From Maribellus luteus (GTDB lineage Bacteria; Bacteroidota; Bacteroidia; Bacteroidales; Prolixibacteraceae), in contig NZ_QWGR01000004.1 in the NCBI RefSeq assembly GCF_003576475.1, forward strand, positions 124,001-188,000: a stretch of DNA of 64,000 nt, written 5' to 3'. Every line of letters starts with the position of its first letter. Positions within the stretch are counted from its first letter, which is position 1. Made by a program: the position numbers and the translations under genes. The notes beneath the pieces were generated by a model. That model made no database searches and was not told where the DNA came from. It saw nothing but the letters and a program-made list of their open reading frames with translations. Of the stretch, positions 9,836 through 18,851 are shown piece after piece.

Positions 9836-11350
9836 ATGAAATTAAAAAATATATTTCCATTTTTCGTTGCAATGCTTGCTCTAATGACAAGTTGTAACGA
9901 TGAAGAAACGATGACCTTGCTTCCTGAAATTCAGGTATCGTCGTCGTTCGTCACTCTCCCGCAGGACGGAGGTTCTACATCCATTACCGTAACGGCTAAA
10001 GATAGCTGGACGGCAGAGAAAGTAACTACCGAGAAAGACGCCGTTGAATGGCTAACAATCTCTTCAACTACCGGTGCTGCCGGTGAGACCGAGATTAGCT
10101 TTTCTGCCCCATCTGCCATAGATGGCCGCACTGCTGAGGTGTTACTTAACTGTGGTGGAAAAACCCAGAGAATTAACATCATGCAAGGTTTGGCACAGAT
10201 TTCCGAAGCTACAGTTGAAGAGGCAAAAGCTGCTCCCGACGGAAAAACTCTCCGCATAACAGGGGTTTGTACCAACATTACCAACACACTTTATGGCAAC
10301 TGGTATTTAACTGATGATACAGGCGAATTGTACATTTATGGTACGCTTGACAAAAAGGGCGGAACAAAGAATTTCGAGAGTCTGGGTCTTGAAGTGGGAG
10401 ATGAAGTTACGATTGAAGGTCCAAAAGGTTCTTACAAAGGAGACCCTCAAATGGTGAATGTAATGGTTATCCAAATCAACAAATCACTGGTGAAAGTTGA
10501 TTCGGTACAAAACGCAGTACTTACTGACCAAGGTGGCGAATTTGTTGCCTACCTTACCTGCAAAGGACAAGGCGTATCGGTAGAAATTCCTGAAGATGCC
10601 AAGTCTTGGTTATCCATTTCTTCTATCCAATCAGCAGGAACCAACACAGTTGTGAAATTCAAAGCCGAAGCGAATAACGATGAAGATCGTGAAACTACGC
10701 TCACTTTCCGCACTACCGATGGATCTAAAAACTATAGCACACAAACAACTATTAGCCAGGCAGGAGCGATTGTAGATGCAACGATTGCAGAATTCCTGGC
10801 AGCTCCGGTTGGAGACAGACAATATCGTTTGTCAGGAGTTATCTCTGATATTTCCGATGCTACATCCGGCAAATTAAACCTGAGAGACTTCTCTGGTGAA
10901 ACCTATGTTTATAAAGTTCAGGATTTTGCCACAAAAGGGTTAAAAGAAGGTGACATCATCACAATTGTTGGAAAACGTGCTGCATATCAGGGATCACCAC
11001 AGGTAAGTGGCGCTGTGTTGGAGAGCTCTATTTCTGTAACTACGGCTACAATTGCAGAGGTACTGACTAAACCCGACGATGCCAGTACTTACTTTATGGT
11101 AACCGGTGTAATTACAAACATTGATAATCCAACATACGGTAATCTTTATTTCAGAGACGGTGACAGCGAAATCTTGCTGTATGGCTGTTATCCGGGTTAT
11201 GGTGCAACTGGCGACGATCGGAAATACCTGTTGGCAGACAAAGGCATTAAAGTTGGTGACACACTAACAGTAATTGCAACAAAGGGATCCTATAAGGGAA
11301 CACCTCAACTTGCACATGGCCTTTATTTCAGCCACGTAAGTGCAGAATAA
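9836..11350 (+). CDS. lipoprotein with two BACON domains and three OB-fold-like repeats
   Basis: A 504-residue lipoprotein; the lipobox LMTSC puts the lipidated Cys at residue 20, followed by acidic residues as in surface-exposed Bacteroidota lipoproteins. Two BACON-like beta-sandwiches (about 31-118 and 222-310) alternate with three related units of ~90 residues. Each starts with A-T-[IV]-x-E and carries TGVITNI-type strands, a YGNLY/D-x-x-GE core and a terminal GSYKG-x-PQ motif. These units look like the OB folds of secreted nucleic-acid-binding proteins. The gene lies 19 nt behind the receptor and probably forms a receptor/lipoprotein pair. Binding to oligonucleotides is inferred from the folds and from the nuclease next door. 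Confidence 0.82.
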   Translation: MKLKNIFPFFVAMLALMTSCNDEETMTLLPEIQVSSSFVTLPQDGGSTSITVTAKDSWTAEKVTTEKDAVEWLTISSTTGAAGETEISFSAPSAIDGRTAEVLLNCGGKTQRINIMQGLAQISEATVEEAKAAPDGKTLRITGVCTNITNTLYGNWYLTDDTGELYIYGTLDKKGGTKNFESLGLEVGDEVTIEGPKGSYKGDPQMVNVMVIQINKSLVKVDSVQNAVLTDQGGEFVAYLTCKGQGVSVEIPEDAKSWLSISSIQSAGTNTVVKFKAEANNDEDRETTLTFRTTDGSKNYSTQTTISQAGAIVDATIAEFLAAPVGDRQYRLSGVISDISDATSGKLNLRDFSGETYVYKVQDFATKGLKEGDIITIVGKRAAYQGSPQVSGAVLESSISVTTATIAEVLTKPDDASTYFMVTGVITNIDNPTYGNLYFRDGDSEILLYGCYPGYGATGDDRKYLLADKGIKVGDTLTVIATKGSYKGTPQLAHGLYFSHVSAE

Positions 11351-11394
11351 AATGTACTATTCTTCCATTTTAATTGAATGGAGTAAATAAAAAG

Positions 11395-11425
11395 AGGCTG
11401 TCCAAAAAGTAAAATTGGACAGCCT
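11395..11425 (+). terminator. intrinsic terminator after the OB-fold lipoprotein gene
   Basis: A perfect 11-bp stem (11395-11405 with 11415-11425) and 9-nt loop are followed by TTGTTTTTAT. It separates the receptor/lipoprotein operon from the endonuclease gene, so the nuclease probably has its own promoter or depends on read-through. Confidence 0.85.
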
Positions 11426-11524
11426 TTGTTTTTATCTTGATTACAGTAATTTTACCTGTTATTTTTGAAACCGAATAAAATAAAATACTGTTATTTGTCT
11501 TGCTAATCTTTCAAAATAAATAAA

Positions 11525-13429
11525 ATGCGTCACTCAATAAGTTGGAAAAAATCAGTTGTCATTACGTTTTTGATGTGCCTAAACGGAATTCTTCTGGCCC
11601 AGCCAGTCGGGTATTATAATGGAACAGAAAATCTCTCGGGAGAAGAATTGAAAACAGCCTTGCACAATATTATAAAGGACCATGTGGATTTTTCGTATTC
11701 GTACGCCCGGGATATCATTAATTACTCCGATGCTGATCCCAACGATCCCAAAAATGTGATTCTCTTTTATACCCAGGTGTCGCGGAATGCAAGCAATTAC
11801 GGAACCGGCGGTGACTTTATTAATCGCGAGCATGTTTGGGCCAAATCACACGGGTATTTCGAAGATATACGCTCGATGAATGGCGACGCACTTAATCTTC
11901 GTCCGGCTGATGCATCGGTAAACGAAGATCGCAGTAACCTGGATTTTGACAACGTTCAACCCAACGGAACCAGGCACCCCGAAGCCACCGAATGCTGGTA
12001 CACTTCTAACGCCTGGGAACCCGGCCCGTTAACCAAAGGACAAGTGGCGCGCATCTTGTTTTACATGGCCACCCGCTACGAAAGTGATGGCGATGAAATT
12101 GATCTGGAACTTGTGGATCAACTCAATACTTTCCCATCGGCTAAATTCGGGAAATTGTCAACCCTCATAAAATGGAACAACGACTACCCTCCTTCCGATT
12201 TCGAGCGCCGGAGAAATGAACGCATTTTCCGCATTCAGCAAAACAGAAACCCCTTTGTTGATCATCCGGAATTTGTTGATCTCATTTGGGGCAACCGGGA
12301 ACCCGCAACAACGAGCATTGGCCAATTAACTATGCAACCCGAAAAACCTCTTCCGGGCGAAAATGTAACCATTTCCTGCCAGGTTTCATCTAACAATACT
12401 CCCGACAGCGTTCTGCTTTACTGGGGGCCCGACTACGATTCTGATCAACAGTTTATCCGATTAAATAAAACGGACGATCTCTATTCGGGCAATATTCAAA
12501 TCAACGAGCTGCCGAACAAAATGATTTACTTTAGAATCAAAGCCCGCTCAGGTGAAGATTCTACAGTTATGAGGGGCAGTTACCTCATCCCGGAAATAAT
12601 TCAGGCTGAAAACATCACCCCTATAAAAACAGTTCAGGGAACGGGTAGCGCAAGCCCGCTGCTGAATCAGCAAGTTACTATTGCAGGCCGCGTAACTGCC
12701 AATTTTGACAACTCGCTTTACCTGCAAACAGGAAACGAATTACGTTCGGGCATAAATGTTTATGGCACTTTATTTACCGGTAAAGTGGGCGACAGTTTGG
12801 TTGTTCGCGGAACGCCATTGGAATACAACGGACTCACGGAAATCATTAATCCAGGCTATATCTATAATTTCAACAACAACAAGCCGGTTGAACCTCTTGT
12901 GATTACTGCTTCGCAGCTGAACGAAGATTATGAAGGTATGCTTGTACAAATAAATAACGTTACCTACAATAAACCCGGCAGCGTTATTCCGGAAGAAAAT
13001 GCAACGTATACCGTTACAGATAATACCGGAAGTGTAGTGATTTATATTAATAGAAGCTCGCGTCTTATTCAAAAAAAATTTCCATCGACAGCCAGTAATT
13101 TAGTCGGTGTGGTGAGCGAATACAATGGAACCTACCAGATTCTTCCGCGTGAAATAAAAGATCTGGATGTTCCAACAGCCATTCATGACATAGCTCAGTT
13201 AAAAGAAGCGATCACGGTTTATCCAAACCCGGTTCAGAATATTCTTCATATTTCTGATGCCTCAGACCTAAAATACATTCGCATTTTTACGGTACAAGGT
13301 TCTCTGGTTTTTGGGAAAGAGATGAAAACGAATCAGGTAGATGTCAGTTCATTAACTACAGGAATTTACCTCGTTCAGTTTGAAACAACAAAAGGGACAA
13401 ACGCATTTGCCAAATTCAGCAAACAATAA
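11525..13429 (+). CDS. secreted endonuclease I family protein with OB-fold-like domains and T9SS sorting tail
   Basis: The 634-residue protein has a signal peptide (ends LLAQPVG). It continues with an endonuclease I domain (about 30-260) carrying the beta-beta-alpha-Me metal motif NREHVWAKSHG and the downstream GDALNLRPADASVN-type motif. A central part (about 265-530) includes a beta-sandwich and two OB-like segments (VTIAGRVTANFDNSLYLQ and VVIYINRSS). The T9SS C-terminal domain begins YPNPVQNILHIS. It should be an extracellular, metal-dependent, non-specific DNA/RNA endonuclease secreted by the T9SS. It follows the Oar receptor and OB-fold lipoprotein, with which it shares OB-type modules. 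Confidence 0.9.
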   Translation: MRHSISWKKSVVITFLMCLNGILLAQPVGYYNGTENLSGEELKTALHNIIKDHVDFSYSYARDIINYSDADPNDPKNVILFYTQVSRNASNYGTGGDFINREHVWAKSHGYFEDIRSMNGDALNLRPADASVNEDRSNLDFDNVQPNGTRHPEATECWYTSNAWEPGPLTKGQVARILFYMATRYESDGDEIDLELVDQLNTFPSAKFGKLSTLIKWNNDYPPSDFERRRNERIFRIQQNRNPFVDHPEFVDLIWGNREPATTSIGQLTMQPEKPLPGENVTISCQVSSNNTPDSVLLYWGPDYDSDQQFIRLNKTDDLYSGNIQINELPNKMIYFRIKARSGEDSTVMRGSYLIPEIIQAENITPIKTVQGTGSASPLLNQQVTIAGRVTANFDNSLYLQTGNELRSGINVYGTLFTGKVGDSLVVRGTPLEYNGLTEIINPGYIYNFNNNKPVEPLVITASQLNEDYEGMLVQINNVTYNKPGSVIPEENATYTVTDNTGSVVIYINRSSRLIQKKFPSTASNLVGVVSEYNGTYQILPREIKDLDVPTAIHDIAQLKEAITVYPNPVQNILHISDASDLKYIRIFTVQGSLVFGKEMKTNQVDVSSLTTGIYLVQFETTKGTNAFAKFSKQ

Positions 13430-13523
13430 GCTCCTGTAGTTTACTAATTTTAAATTTGTGCGGATAAGAATTCATTTATAGTAAACCAGACCCGATATAG
13501 TAATGTTATTTTTAATGAATTAT

Positions 13524-13531
13524 TACTTTTG
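13524..13531 (+). promoter_or_regulatory. nadA promoter -7 box
   Basis: TACTTTTG is an exact TAnnTTTG match. It lies 32 nt before the nadA ATG, giving an expected leader of about 28 nt. Confidence 0.6.
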
Positions 13532-13563
13532 CAGTCTTTTAAAAGAATTCTAAAAGGGAAACG

Positions 13564-14553
13564 ATGGAACAGGCAAGCATCAATAACATGTTGGAAGAAA
13601 AGGGATTCATAGAGGAAGCGATTGATCCAACATTAAAACTGGCAGAAGAAATCAAGCGCCTGAAGAAGGAGAAGAATGCGGTAATCCTGAGCCACTTCTA
13701 CGTAGATGGCCCCTTACAGGATATTGCGGATTACGTAGGCGACAGCCTCGGACTGGCTCAGGCAGCTGCCGAAACCGATGCCGAAATGATCGTTTTTGTA
13801 GGCGTTCATTTTATGGCCGAGACAGCCAAGATCATCAATCCTTCGAAGAAAGTTATTTTGCCCGACCTGAAAGCAAGCTGTTCGCTGGCAGAATCGGCTC
13901 CTGCCGATAAATTTGCCGCTTTCAAAGCCCAGTATCCCGATCACAAGGTGGTGACTTACATTAATGCTACAGCGGCTCTTAAAACCATGTCCGACATTGT
14001 TTGTACTTCGGCGAACGCTGCGAAAATTGTAGAAAGTTTCCCCAAAGACCAAAAACTGATTTTTGCCCCCGATAAAAACCTGGGGAACTACATCAACAGC
14101 ATTACCGGCCGCGATATGGTGCTTTGGGATGGCGCCTGCATGGTACACGAGCAATATTCGGTGGAACGAATTATCGAATTGATGGAGCAACACCCTGATG
14201 CTGAATTTATCGCGCATCCGGAGTGCGAAAAACCGGTTCTTTTACTGGCCAAACACATCGGTTCTACCACCGCTTTGCTGAATTATGTACAGAAAAGCGA
14301 TGCCCGAAAATTTATTGTGGCGACCGAAAGCGGTATTCTGCACCAAATGACCAAGGCTTGCCCGGATAAGATTTTTATTCCGGCTCCGTCGGCCGATTCA
14401 ACCTGTGCCTGCAACGACTGCTCGTACATGAAACTGAACAGCCTGCAGAAACTATACATCTGTTTGAAACACGAACTGCCGGAGGTTACGCTTCCCGAAG
14501 ATGTGATCGAACAGGCCCGGATACCCATTCAGCGCATGCTCGAAATTTCGTAG
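13564..14553 (+). CDS. nadA: quinolinate synthase
   Basis: The 329-residue enzyme condenses iminoaspartate with dihydroxyacetone phosphate to quinolinate in de novo NAD synthesis, using an oxygen-sensitive [4Fe-4S] cluster. Family motifs are present: [21 protein letters not shown] near the N-terminus, [13 protein letters not shown], and the three Cys regions expected to bind the cluster (Cys106 in ASCSLAE, Cys192 in DGACMVHE, and the CACNDC group at 281-286). Length is normal for the short form. No nadB or nadC is in the window, so the pathway is dispersed. It has its own promoter box, and a convergent AraC-type gene follows. Confidence 0.96.
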   Translation: MEQASINNMLEEKGFIEEAIDPTLKLAEEIKRLKKEKNAVILSHFYVDGPLQDIADYVGDSLGLAQAAAETDAEMIVFVGVHFMAETAKIINPSKKVILPDLKASCSLAESAPADKFAAFKAQYPDHKVVTYINATAALKTMSDIVCTSANAAKIVESFPKDQKLIFAPDKNLGNYINSITGRDMVLWDGACMVHEQYSVERIIELMEQHPDAEFIAHPECEKPVLLLAKHIGSTTALLNYVQKSDARKFIVATESGILHQMTKACPDKIFIPAPSADSTCACNDCSYMKLNSLQKLYICLKHELPEVTLPEDVIEQARIPIQRMLEIS

Positions 14554-14592
14554 TAATCCTGTTTTGCGACGAGCGTTTAAGCGGGAAAGGAC

Positions 14593-15057
14593 TCAGAAAA
14601 AGAAGTTTTGCTTTTTGCCGTGCTTTTTAAGGCTTCGGTATTCCCAGGGCTGCATGTGCGCGTACGCCTTGAAAAACTGGGAAAAACTACTCTGCGAGAA
14701 GCCCAGTATCTTTCCAATTTCCTTGAAATTTAATGTGGTTTTAGCCACCAAATCGCAGGCCACCAGGCGCAGGTATTCGTTTACCCAACCGTGGGCACTC
14801 ATACCGGTCAGACAGCGGACAGCGCCGTCGAAATGACGAAATTCAGCTCCCATCATTTGCGCATAATCATTCGCCTGCCGCTTTCCGTAACGGCGCACCA
14901 GGCCGGCAAATACATCGATGTAATTATTTCCGCCAGACTTGTTTTCCAACACCACATCGGTCAGCTTTCGGGCATCGGGATTCGCTTCTATGTTCTCTGC
15001 CAAACCTACATATACGTGTTCGGGTAGAATCGGTGTGTAATTGATTGTGGGCATCAC
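14593..15057 (-). CDS. AraC family helix-turn-helix regulator, DNA-binding part only
   Basis: The 154-residue protein lacks a sensor domain. The C-terminal ~95 residues form the two AraC helix-turn-helix units: AQMMGAEFRHFDGAVRCLTG and, after a linker, the classic second motif FKEIGKILGFSQSSFSQFFK followed by AYAHMQPWEYR. The first ~55 residues are a short helical extension of unknown function. It lies convergent to nadA with a ~40-nt gap, but regulation of nadA is not implied. Target and signal are unknown. Confidence 0.82.
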   Translation of the reverse strand: MMPTINYTPILPEHVYVGLAENIEANPDARKLTDVVLENKSGGNNYIDVFAGLVRRYGKRQANDYAQMMGAEFRHFDGAVRCLTGMSAHGWVNEYLRLVACDLVAKTTLNFKEIGKILGFSQSSFSQFFKAYAHMQPWEYRSLKKHGKKQNFFF

Positions 15058-15532
15058 TTTGTTTTTTTATAAAAATAGCAACTATCGAGTCAATTTACAT
15101 ACTACTCATGCGTTAAAATTATAAGCCTATCATTCTACGAAAATGCCCTGAAAGGACTTTCGACTGTGCTTATTTATGTTTAAAACAAAATATTAGCGTC
15201 TCCCCGGGTAATTCCCTCATCCACCCGCTTATTCTTTAAGAACCTGTATATTTTGATAAAACATTTAAACCTATACTTTATCAAAAAGAACACTTTCCTA
15301 AAGTTTACAAAGCTTTTCTACGAGAAGAATATTCGGGGGAGCCAAAATTCGTATCAATACTTTAGGAAATTGTACAAGCTGATAAAATATTACTGCCATA
15401 TCTTTATGAAATCATACATTTTCATAAAAAATACAAGCATGGAAACGATGCCAGCAAGTGCTGGCAAGGTATTTTCTTTTACTGAGGAAAGAATCGCAGC
15501 CCAAAGAGCTGCTTCCGGATGCTTTGAAGTAA
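15058..15532. other. 475-bp intergenic region, no gene recognised
   Basis: The region is very AT-rich. It holds a loose inverted repeat (TTTTGATAAAA near 15250 with TTTATCAAAAAG near 15280), a small hairpin TGCCAG-CAAGTG-CTGGCA (15449-15466), and a weak hairpin GCAGC/GCTGC (15496-15512) that could end transcription of the S41 protease gene on the minus strand. The open frame at 15253-15555 shows no protein-like composition. Confidence 0.5.
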
Positions 15533-17188
15533 TTACTTTGCTGCCGTGTGGCTGATCGTTGAATCTGCTTCGATCAGGTTCTGCACCAGCAAATCCTGCC
15601 GCGAAATTTCGATGGCCCGCAACAGGGTTTTGTCAATCTTCTGAATGATCGGATAAAAACCCGTTTCGCCGATTATGTTTCGCGCGATGTAGGCTTTCAG
15701 CTGCGTGTTAATGATCTTGCCAGACACCTTTAACCCGGCAGCATCCTTTGCAACGCCCTTTTCGGCAGCGTATTTAACAAAGTCGTCGATTACGTGGTGT
15801 TGCTCCAGGTAAGCATCGAACGCATCAGCAGCGGTCAATTCCGCCAGTTCTGAGCGGTGCTGGTCGGCATAGGCGTAGGCATACGAATAGATCAGCCCGC
15901 GCCGGTACAACTTGCCGTAATACTCCGAATTACCTGTGGTATCCACCGGCACAAAAAAGTCGGGCATAATTCCGCCACCGCCATAAACAATACGGCCGCC
16001 CTTGGTGGTGTATTTCAGCGAATCATCAAAATGAATACTGTCGGCCACCAACTGCTCCATGTTGTGGAAACGCTCGTAAATATGGTTGTAATACTCCTCG
16101 TTGCCGTCTTCGTACGAACTTTGAATACAACGTCCGCTGGGTGTGTAAAAACGCGCTACAGTAAGGCGAAGTGCCGAACCATCGTTGAGCGGAATTTGCT
16201 CCTGCACCAGCCCTTTTCCGAACGAACGGCGGCCGATTACAATTCCGCGGTCGTTATCCTGAAGCGCACCGGCAAAAATCTCGCTGGCCGACGCCGAAAA
16301 CTCGTCGATCATTACATACATCTCCACATCGCCAAAAGACCCTTTTCCGGAGGCATTGTAAGTTTTGCGTGGCTGATTTTTACCTTCGGTATAAAGCATT
16401 GCCTCCCCTTTCTCCAGTACTTCGTCGAGCATCTGCAAAACGCCCATCAAAGCACCGCCGGGATTTCCGCGAAGATCCACAATCACCCGTTTGGCGCCTT
16501 CCTCTTTTAAGACGGTCATTCCGTCTACAAACTCCTGGTAAGTGGTATTGGCAAAGCGGCTGATTTTTATGAACCCGGTTTCCGGATCGATCATATACGT
16601 CACATCCACACTGTAAAGCGGAATGTCTCCGCGGGTAATTTCAAACTCCAGTTCATCGTCCTCCCCCTTTCTCTGAACTCCGATGCGCACTTTCGAGTTT
16701 TTCTCGCCCCGGAGCAAATGAAGAATGTCGTTACTCTCCTTGCCAACTCCGGCAATCAGTGAATCGTTCACGGTTACAATGCGGTCGCCGGGCTGAATGC
16801 CCACCTGACTCGAAGGCCCTCCCGAGATCACTTCAATTACGCGTACTGTGTCTTCCATCAGCGAAAACTGGATACCGATTCCCGAAAAGTTTCCCCGCAT
16901 TTCTTCGTTTACTTCCTGCATGTCGCGCGCCGGAATATAGGAGGTATGCGGATCGAGCTTTTTGAGTATTTCCGGAATGGTTTCTTCCACAATCTCGCCG
17001 GTATTTACACTGTCGACATAACCGTGATCAACCAAATCAAGTATGGTCGAAATTTTATTGGGCTGACTCATCGCCAGGCCGCTAAAACCTGTGCTAGAGT
17101 TGGTTTTCATCATGTTCCCGATCAGGATACCAATGGCAATTGAAATGGCAATTAAAAGGGGAACCAGTATAACTGTTTTCTTATTCAT
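15533..17188 (-). CDS. S41 family C-terminal processing peptidase
   Basis: The 551-residue protein has an N-terminal membrane anchor (VILVPLLIAISIAIGILIG). A PDZ domain follows (about 85-170, with GIGIQF and GPSSQVGIQPGDRI). Next is the S41 catalytic core with DEFSASASEI (nucleophile Ser) and GRRSFGKGLVQ (catalytic Lys), then a helical C-terminal extension. It is a periplasmic Ser/Lys protease that trims or degrades proteins from their C-termini, like CtpA/Prc. The dCMP deaminase gene lies 42 nt upstream in the same direction, a pairing often seen in Bacteroidota, so they probably share a transcript. Confidence 0.93.
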   Translation of the reverse strand: MNKKTVILVPLLIAISIAIGILIGNMMKTNSSTGFSGLAMSQPNKISTILDLVDHGYVDSVNTGEIVEETIPEILKKLDPHTSYIPARDMQEVNEEMRGNFSGIGIQFSLMEDTVRVIEVISGGPSSQVGIQPGDRIVTVNDSLIAGVGKESNDILHLLRGEKNSKVRIGVQRKGEDDELEFEITRGDIPLYSVDVTYMIDPETGFIKISRFANTTYQEFVDGMTVLKEEGAKRVIVDLRGNPGGALMGVLQMLDEVLEKGEAMLYTEGKNQPRKTYNASGKGSFGDVEMYVMIDEFSASASEIFAGALQDNDRGIVIGRRSFGKGLVQEQIPLNDGSALRLTVARFYTPSGRCIQSSYEDGNEEYYNHIYERFHNMEQLVADSIHFDDSLKYTTKGGRIVYGGGGIMPDFFVPVDTTGNSEYYGKLYRRGLIYSYAYAYADQHRSELAELTAADAFDAYLEQHHVIDDFVKYAAEKGVAKDAAGLKVSGKIINTQLKAYIARNIIGETGFYPIIQKIDKTLLRAIEISRQDLLVQNLIEADSTISHTAAK

Positions 17189-17230
17189 TGTTTCTTTTCT
17201 TCCTGTTAAAAATAATGGGCCGCTCGCTAC

Positions 17231-17656
17231 TTAAATATCTACCTGTACGACCTCAATTCCGGCTCTTCGAAGCAGGTTGATCCCGTCTTCCAGCCTGTAA
17301 CTTTCGGTAAATACCACCCGCTTGATACCTGCCTGGATAATCAGCTTCGAACATTCGAGACACGGCGAAGAAGTTACATACAAGGTGGCTCCGTCGCTGC
17401 TGTTCCCCGATTTTGCCACTTTGGTGATGGCATTTGCTTCGGCATGCAGCACATAGGGCTTTGTCTGGTTGTTCTCGTCTTCACAAACATTCTCAAAACC
17501 TGCCGGCGTTCCGTTGTACCCATCCGAAATGATCATCTTGTCTTTCACGATCAAGGCTCCCACCTGTCTCCGTTTACAGTAAGAATTCTGAGACCAGATA
17601 TCGGCCATTTTGAGGTAACGCTGATCGAGCAGTTGTTGTTTATTATCCTTCGACAT
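17231..17656 (-). CDS. dCMP/cytidine deaminase family protein (ComEB-like)
   Basis: The 141-residue zinc deaminase has the catalytic HAEANAI motif (Zn His plus proton-shuttle Glu) and PCLECSK (two Zn Cys). An earlier conserved stretch, SYCKRRQVGALIVKD, and GYNGTPAGFENVCED match the deoxycytidylate deaminase group, which makes dUMP for thymidylate synthesis. Allosteric behaviour cannot be read. A promoter box lies 47 nt upstream. Further along the window dut also supplies dUMP. Confidence 0.92.
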   Translation of the reverse strand: MSKDNKQQLLDQRYLKMADIWSQNSYCKRRQVGALIVKDKMIISDGYNGTPAGFENVCEDENNQTKPYVLHAEANAITKVAKSGNSSDGATLYVTSSPCLECSKLIIQAGIKRVVFTESYRLEDGINLLRRAGIEVVQVDI

Positions 17657-17702
17657 AGTTATGTATTGTTCTTAAATAGGTAGCGTTTTCTACTCCTGAT
17701 TA

Positions 17703-17710
17703 CAAAAGTA
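17703..17710 (-). promoter_or_regulatory. -7 promoter box for the deaminase/S41 protease operon
   Basis: On the minus strand the box reads TACTTTTG, an exact TAnnTTTG match, giving a leader of about 43 nt before the deaminase start. Confidence 0.5.
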
Positions 17711-17815
17711 ACATTGATTTTAGAAAAACGGCTTAATTATAACGCACTGAGCCACTCAGTGTTTGATTTTAATTTTTTTTAATGCTTTTACCCTAAAAAC
17801 CCGGGTTTCAGCAAC

Positions 17816-17840
17816 AAAAAACGCCGCAAATTGCGGCGTT
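17816..17840 (-). terminator. intrinsic terminator of the SPOR lipoprotein gene
   Basis: A perfect 10-bp GC-rich stem (17820-17829 with 17831-17840) is followed on the minus strand by TTTTTTGTTG. It lies 22 nt beyond the SPOR gene stop. A separate 12-bp palindrome AAACCCGGGTTT sits just beyond, at 17797-17808. Confidence 0.85.
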
Positions 17841-17862
17841 GAAGTATCAAAATACTGAATGA

Positions 17863-18342
17863 TTATTCTTTGATCAATAACCAGACATCCGAATATTTTT
17901 CGAATGATTGTCTGATTTGTGCCACCCGGCTTCTGGCTTCTGCCTCTTGCTTGTACGAGTTTACACAAACGCGGTAGTAACCTGTTTCGCTGTGTAAAAT
18001 AATCGGGGTGAAACCTTCCTGTAACAAGGTAGTCCGGTAATTTTTTGCGTTGTCAAGCTGTCCGAACGAACCAAGAATCACAAAATAGGTGTTTCCTTCG
18101 TTTTTGCTTTGATCCAGCTGATCGGTAAAAGAAACCTGTTCCTTGCGGATGGCGATTGGTTTTTCATCAGCCACAGTTTCAACCGGCTTGCTTACTTCTG
18201 TCTTGGTTTCCGATCCGGGAACGGTAAATACTTTGGTCGGAACTGTGTTGTCGCTGGTGTATTCCGACTGTGCGGGTTGCTTCACTGTTTTACAAGCGCC
18301 AAGCACCACAACAAGTGCTACAAAAAATGCTATTCTATTCAT
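17863..18342 (-). CDS. SPOR domain lipoprotein
   Basis: The 159-residue protein has a lipoprotein signal with lipobox VLGAC (Cys17). A low-complexity Thr/Val/Lys linker (about 20-75) leads to a C-terminal SPOR domain (about 82-157: YFVILGSFGQLDNAKNYR ... GYYRVCVNSYKQEAEARSRV). SPOR domains bind denuded peptidoglycan at division sites. The protein is probably anchored to a membrane facing the periplasm and may take part in division or cell-wall remodelling. Single-gene unit with its own terminator. Confidence 0.9.
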   Translation of the reverse strand: MNRIAFFVALVVVLGACKTVKQPAQSEYTSDNTVPTKVFTVPGSETKTEVSKPVETVADEKPIAIRKEQVSFTDQLDQSKNEGNTYFVILGSFGQLDNAKNYRTTLLQEGFTPIILHSETGYYRVCVNSYKQEAEARSRVAQIRQSFEKYSDVWLLIKE

Positions 18343-18476
18343 TTTATTCCTGTTTTTCAGTTATTGAACAAAGCGAAGATACACATTAAGCGTACCATCA
18401 ATGCACGAAACCCGGGCAAGTTTTACACAGAATTCTGTTTGCAACTAAAAACGGAAGGGGTTGGGTGTTTATTTTG

Positions 18477-18749
18477 TTAACATCTTGCTTTTGCGCCACC
18501 ACCGCCAAAAAATAACATCACTCCCAGCAAAAAACCAAAGTTGTACCACCCGCCCGCATTGGGAAAGGCATAAATCTCATAATCAGTAAAAAGGCTGGCA
18601 ATAAAGCTGAACAGCAAAATGAATCCGTGGAGCAATCCCTTTAAAAATCCGGGAGGATCGGTAATGTTTTGGAAAGACTGGGTTGCGCACCCCGTGAACA
18701 GCAAACCGGCCGTTAACACAACAAGCAGAAGCGGAAGGTATCTTTTCAT
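18477..18749 (-). CDS. small conserved lipoprotein/membrane protein
   Basis: The 90-residue protein has signal sequence MKRYLPLLLVVLTAGLLFTGC with the lipobox Cys at 21. One strongly hydrophobic segment (GFILLFSFIASLF), the motif YEIYAFPNAGGWYNFGFLLG and a Gly-rich tail follow. Small proteins with this NxGxxYxxGFxxG pattern recur in many bacteria without assigned function. I chose the ATG at 18749 because it yields the lipoprotein signal; the frame is open further upstream to 18827. It lies about 100 nt before the cysQ stop on the same strand. Confidence 0.65.
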   Translation of the reverse strand: MKRYLPLLLVVLTAGLLFTGCATQSFQNITDPPGFLKGLLHGFILLFSFIASLFTDYEIYAFPNAGGWYNFGFLLGVMLFFGGGGAKARC

Positions 18750-18851
18750 ATGCGAAAAAGTATTGAATGGTGAATATTTCTGAATCTGAATCACCTTCAA
18801 GGTATTATACTTTGCACGAAAGAGCAAGCGAAAAGCAAAGAAAATAACTGG

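Noticed and set aside
15253-15555. 100-residue open frame in the gap before the S41 protease gene
   Set aside because: Lys/Phe/Tyr/Ile-rich translation of AT-rich DNA with no domain, signal or promoter; its end overlaps the protease gene.
15857-16510. 217-residue frame antisense to the S41 protease gene
   Set aside because: The protease strand has PDZ and Ser/Lys catalytic motifs; the antisense frame shows none.
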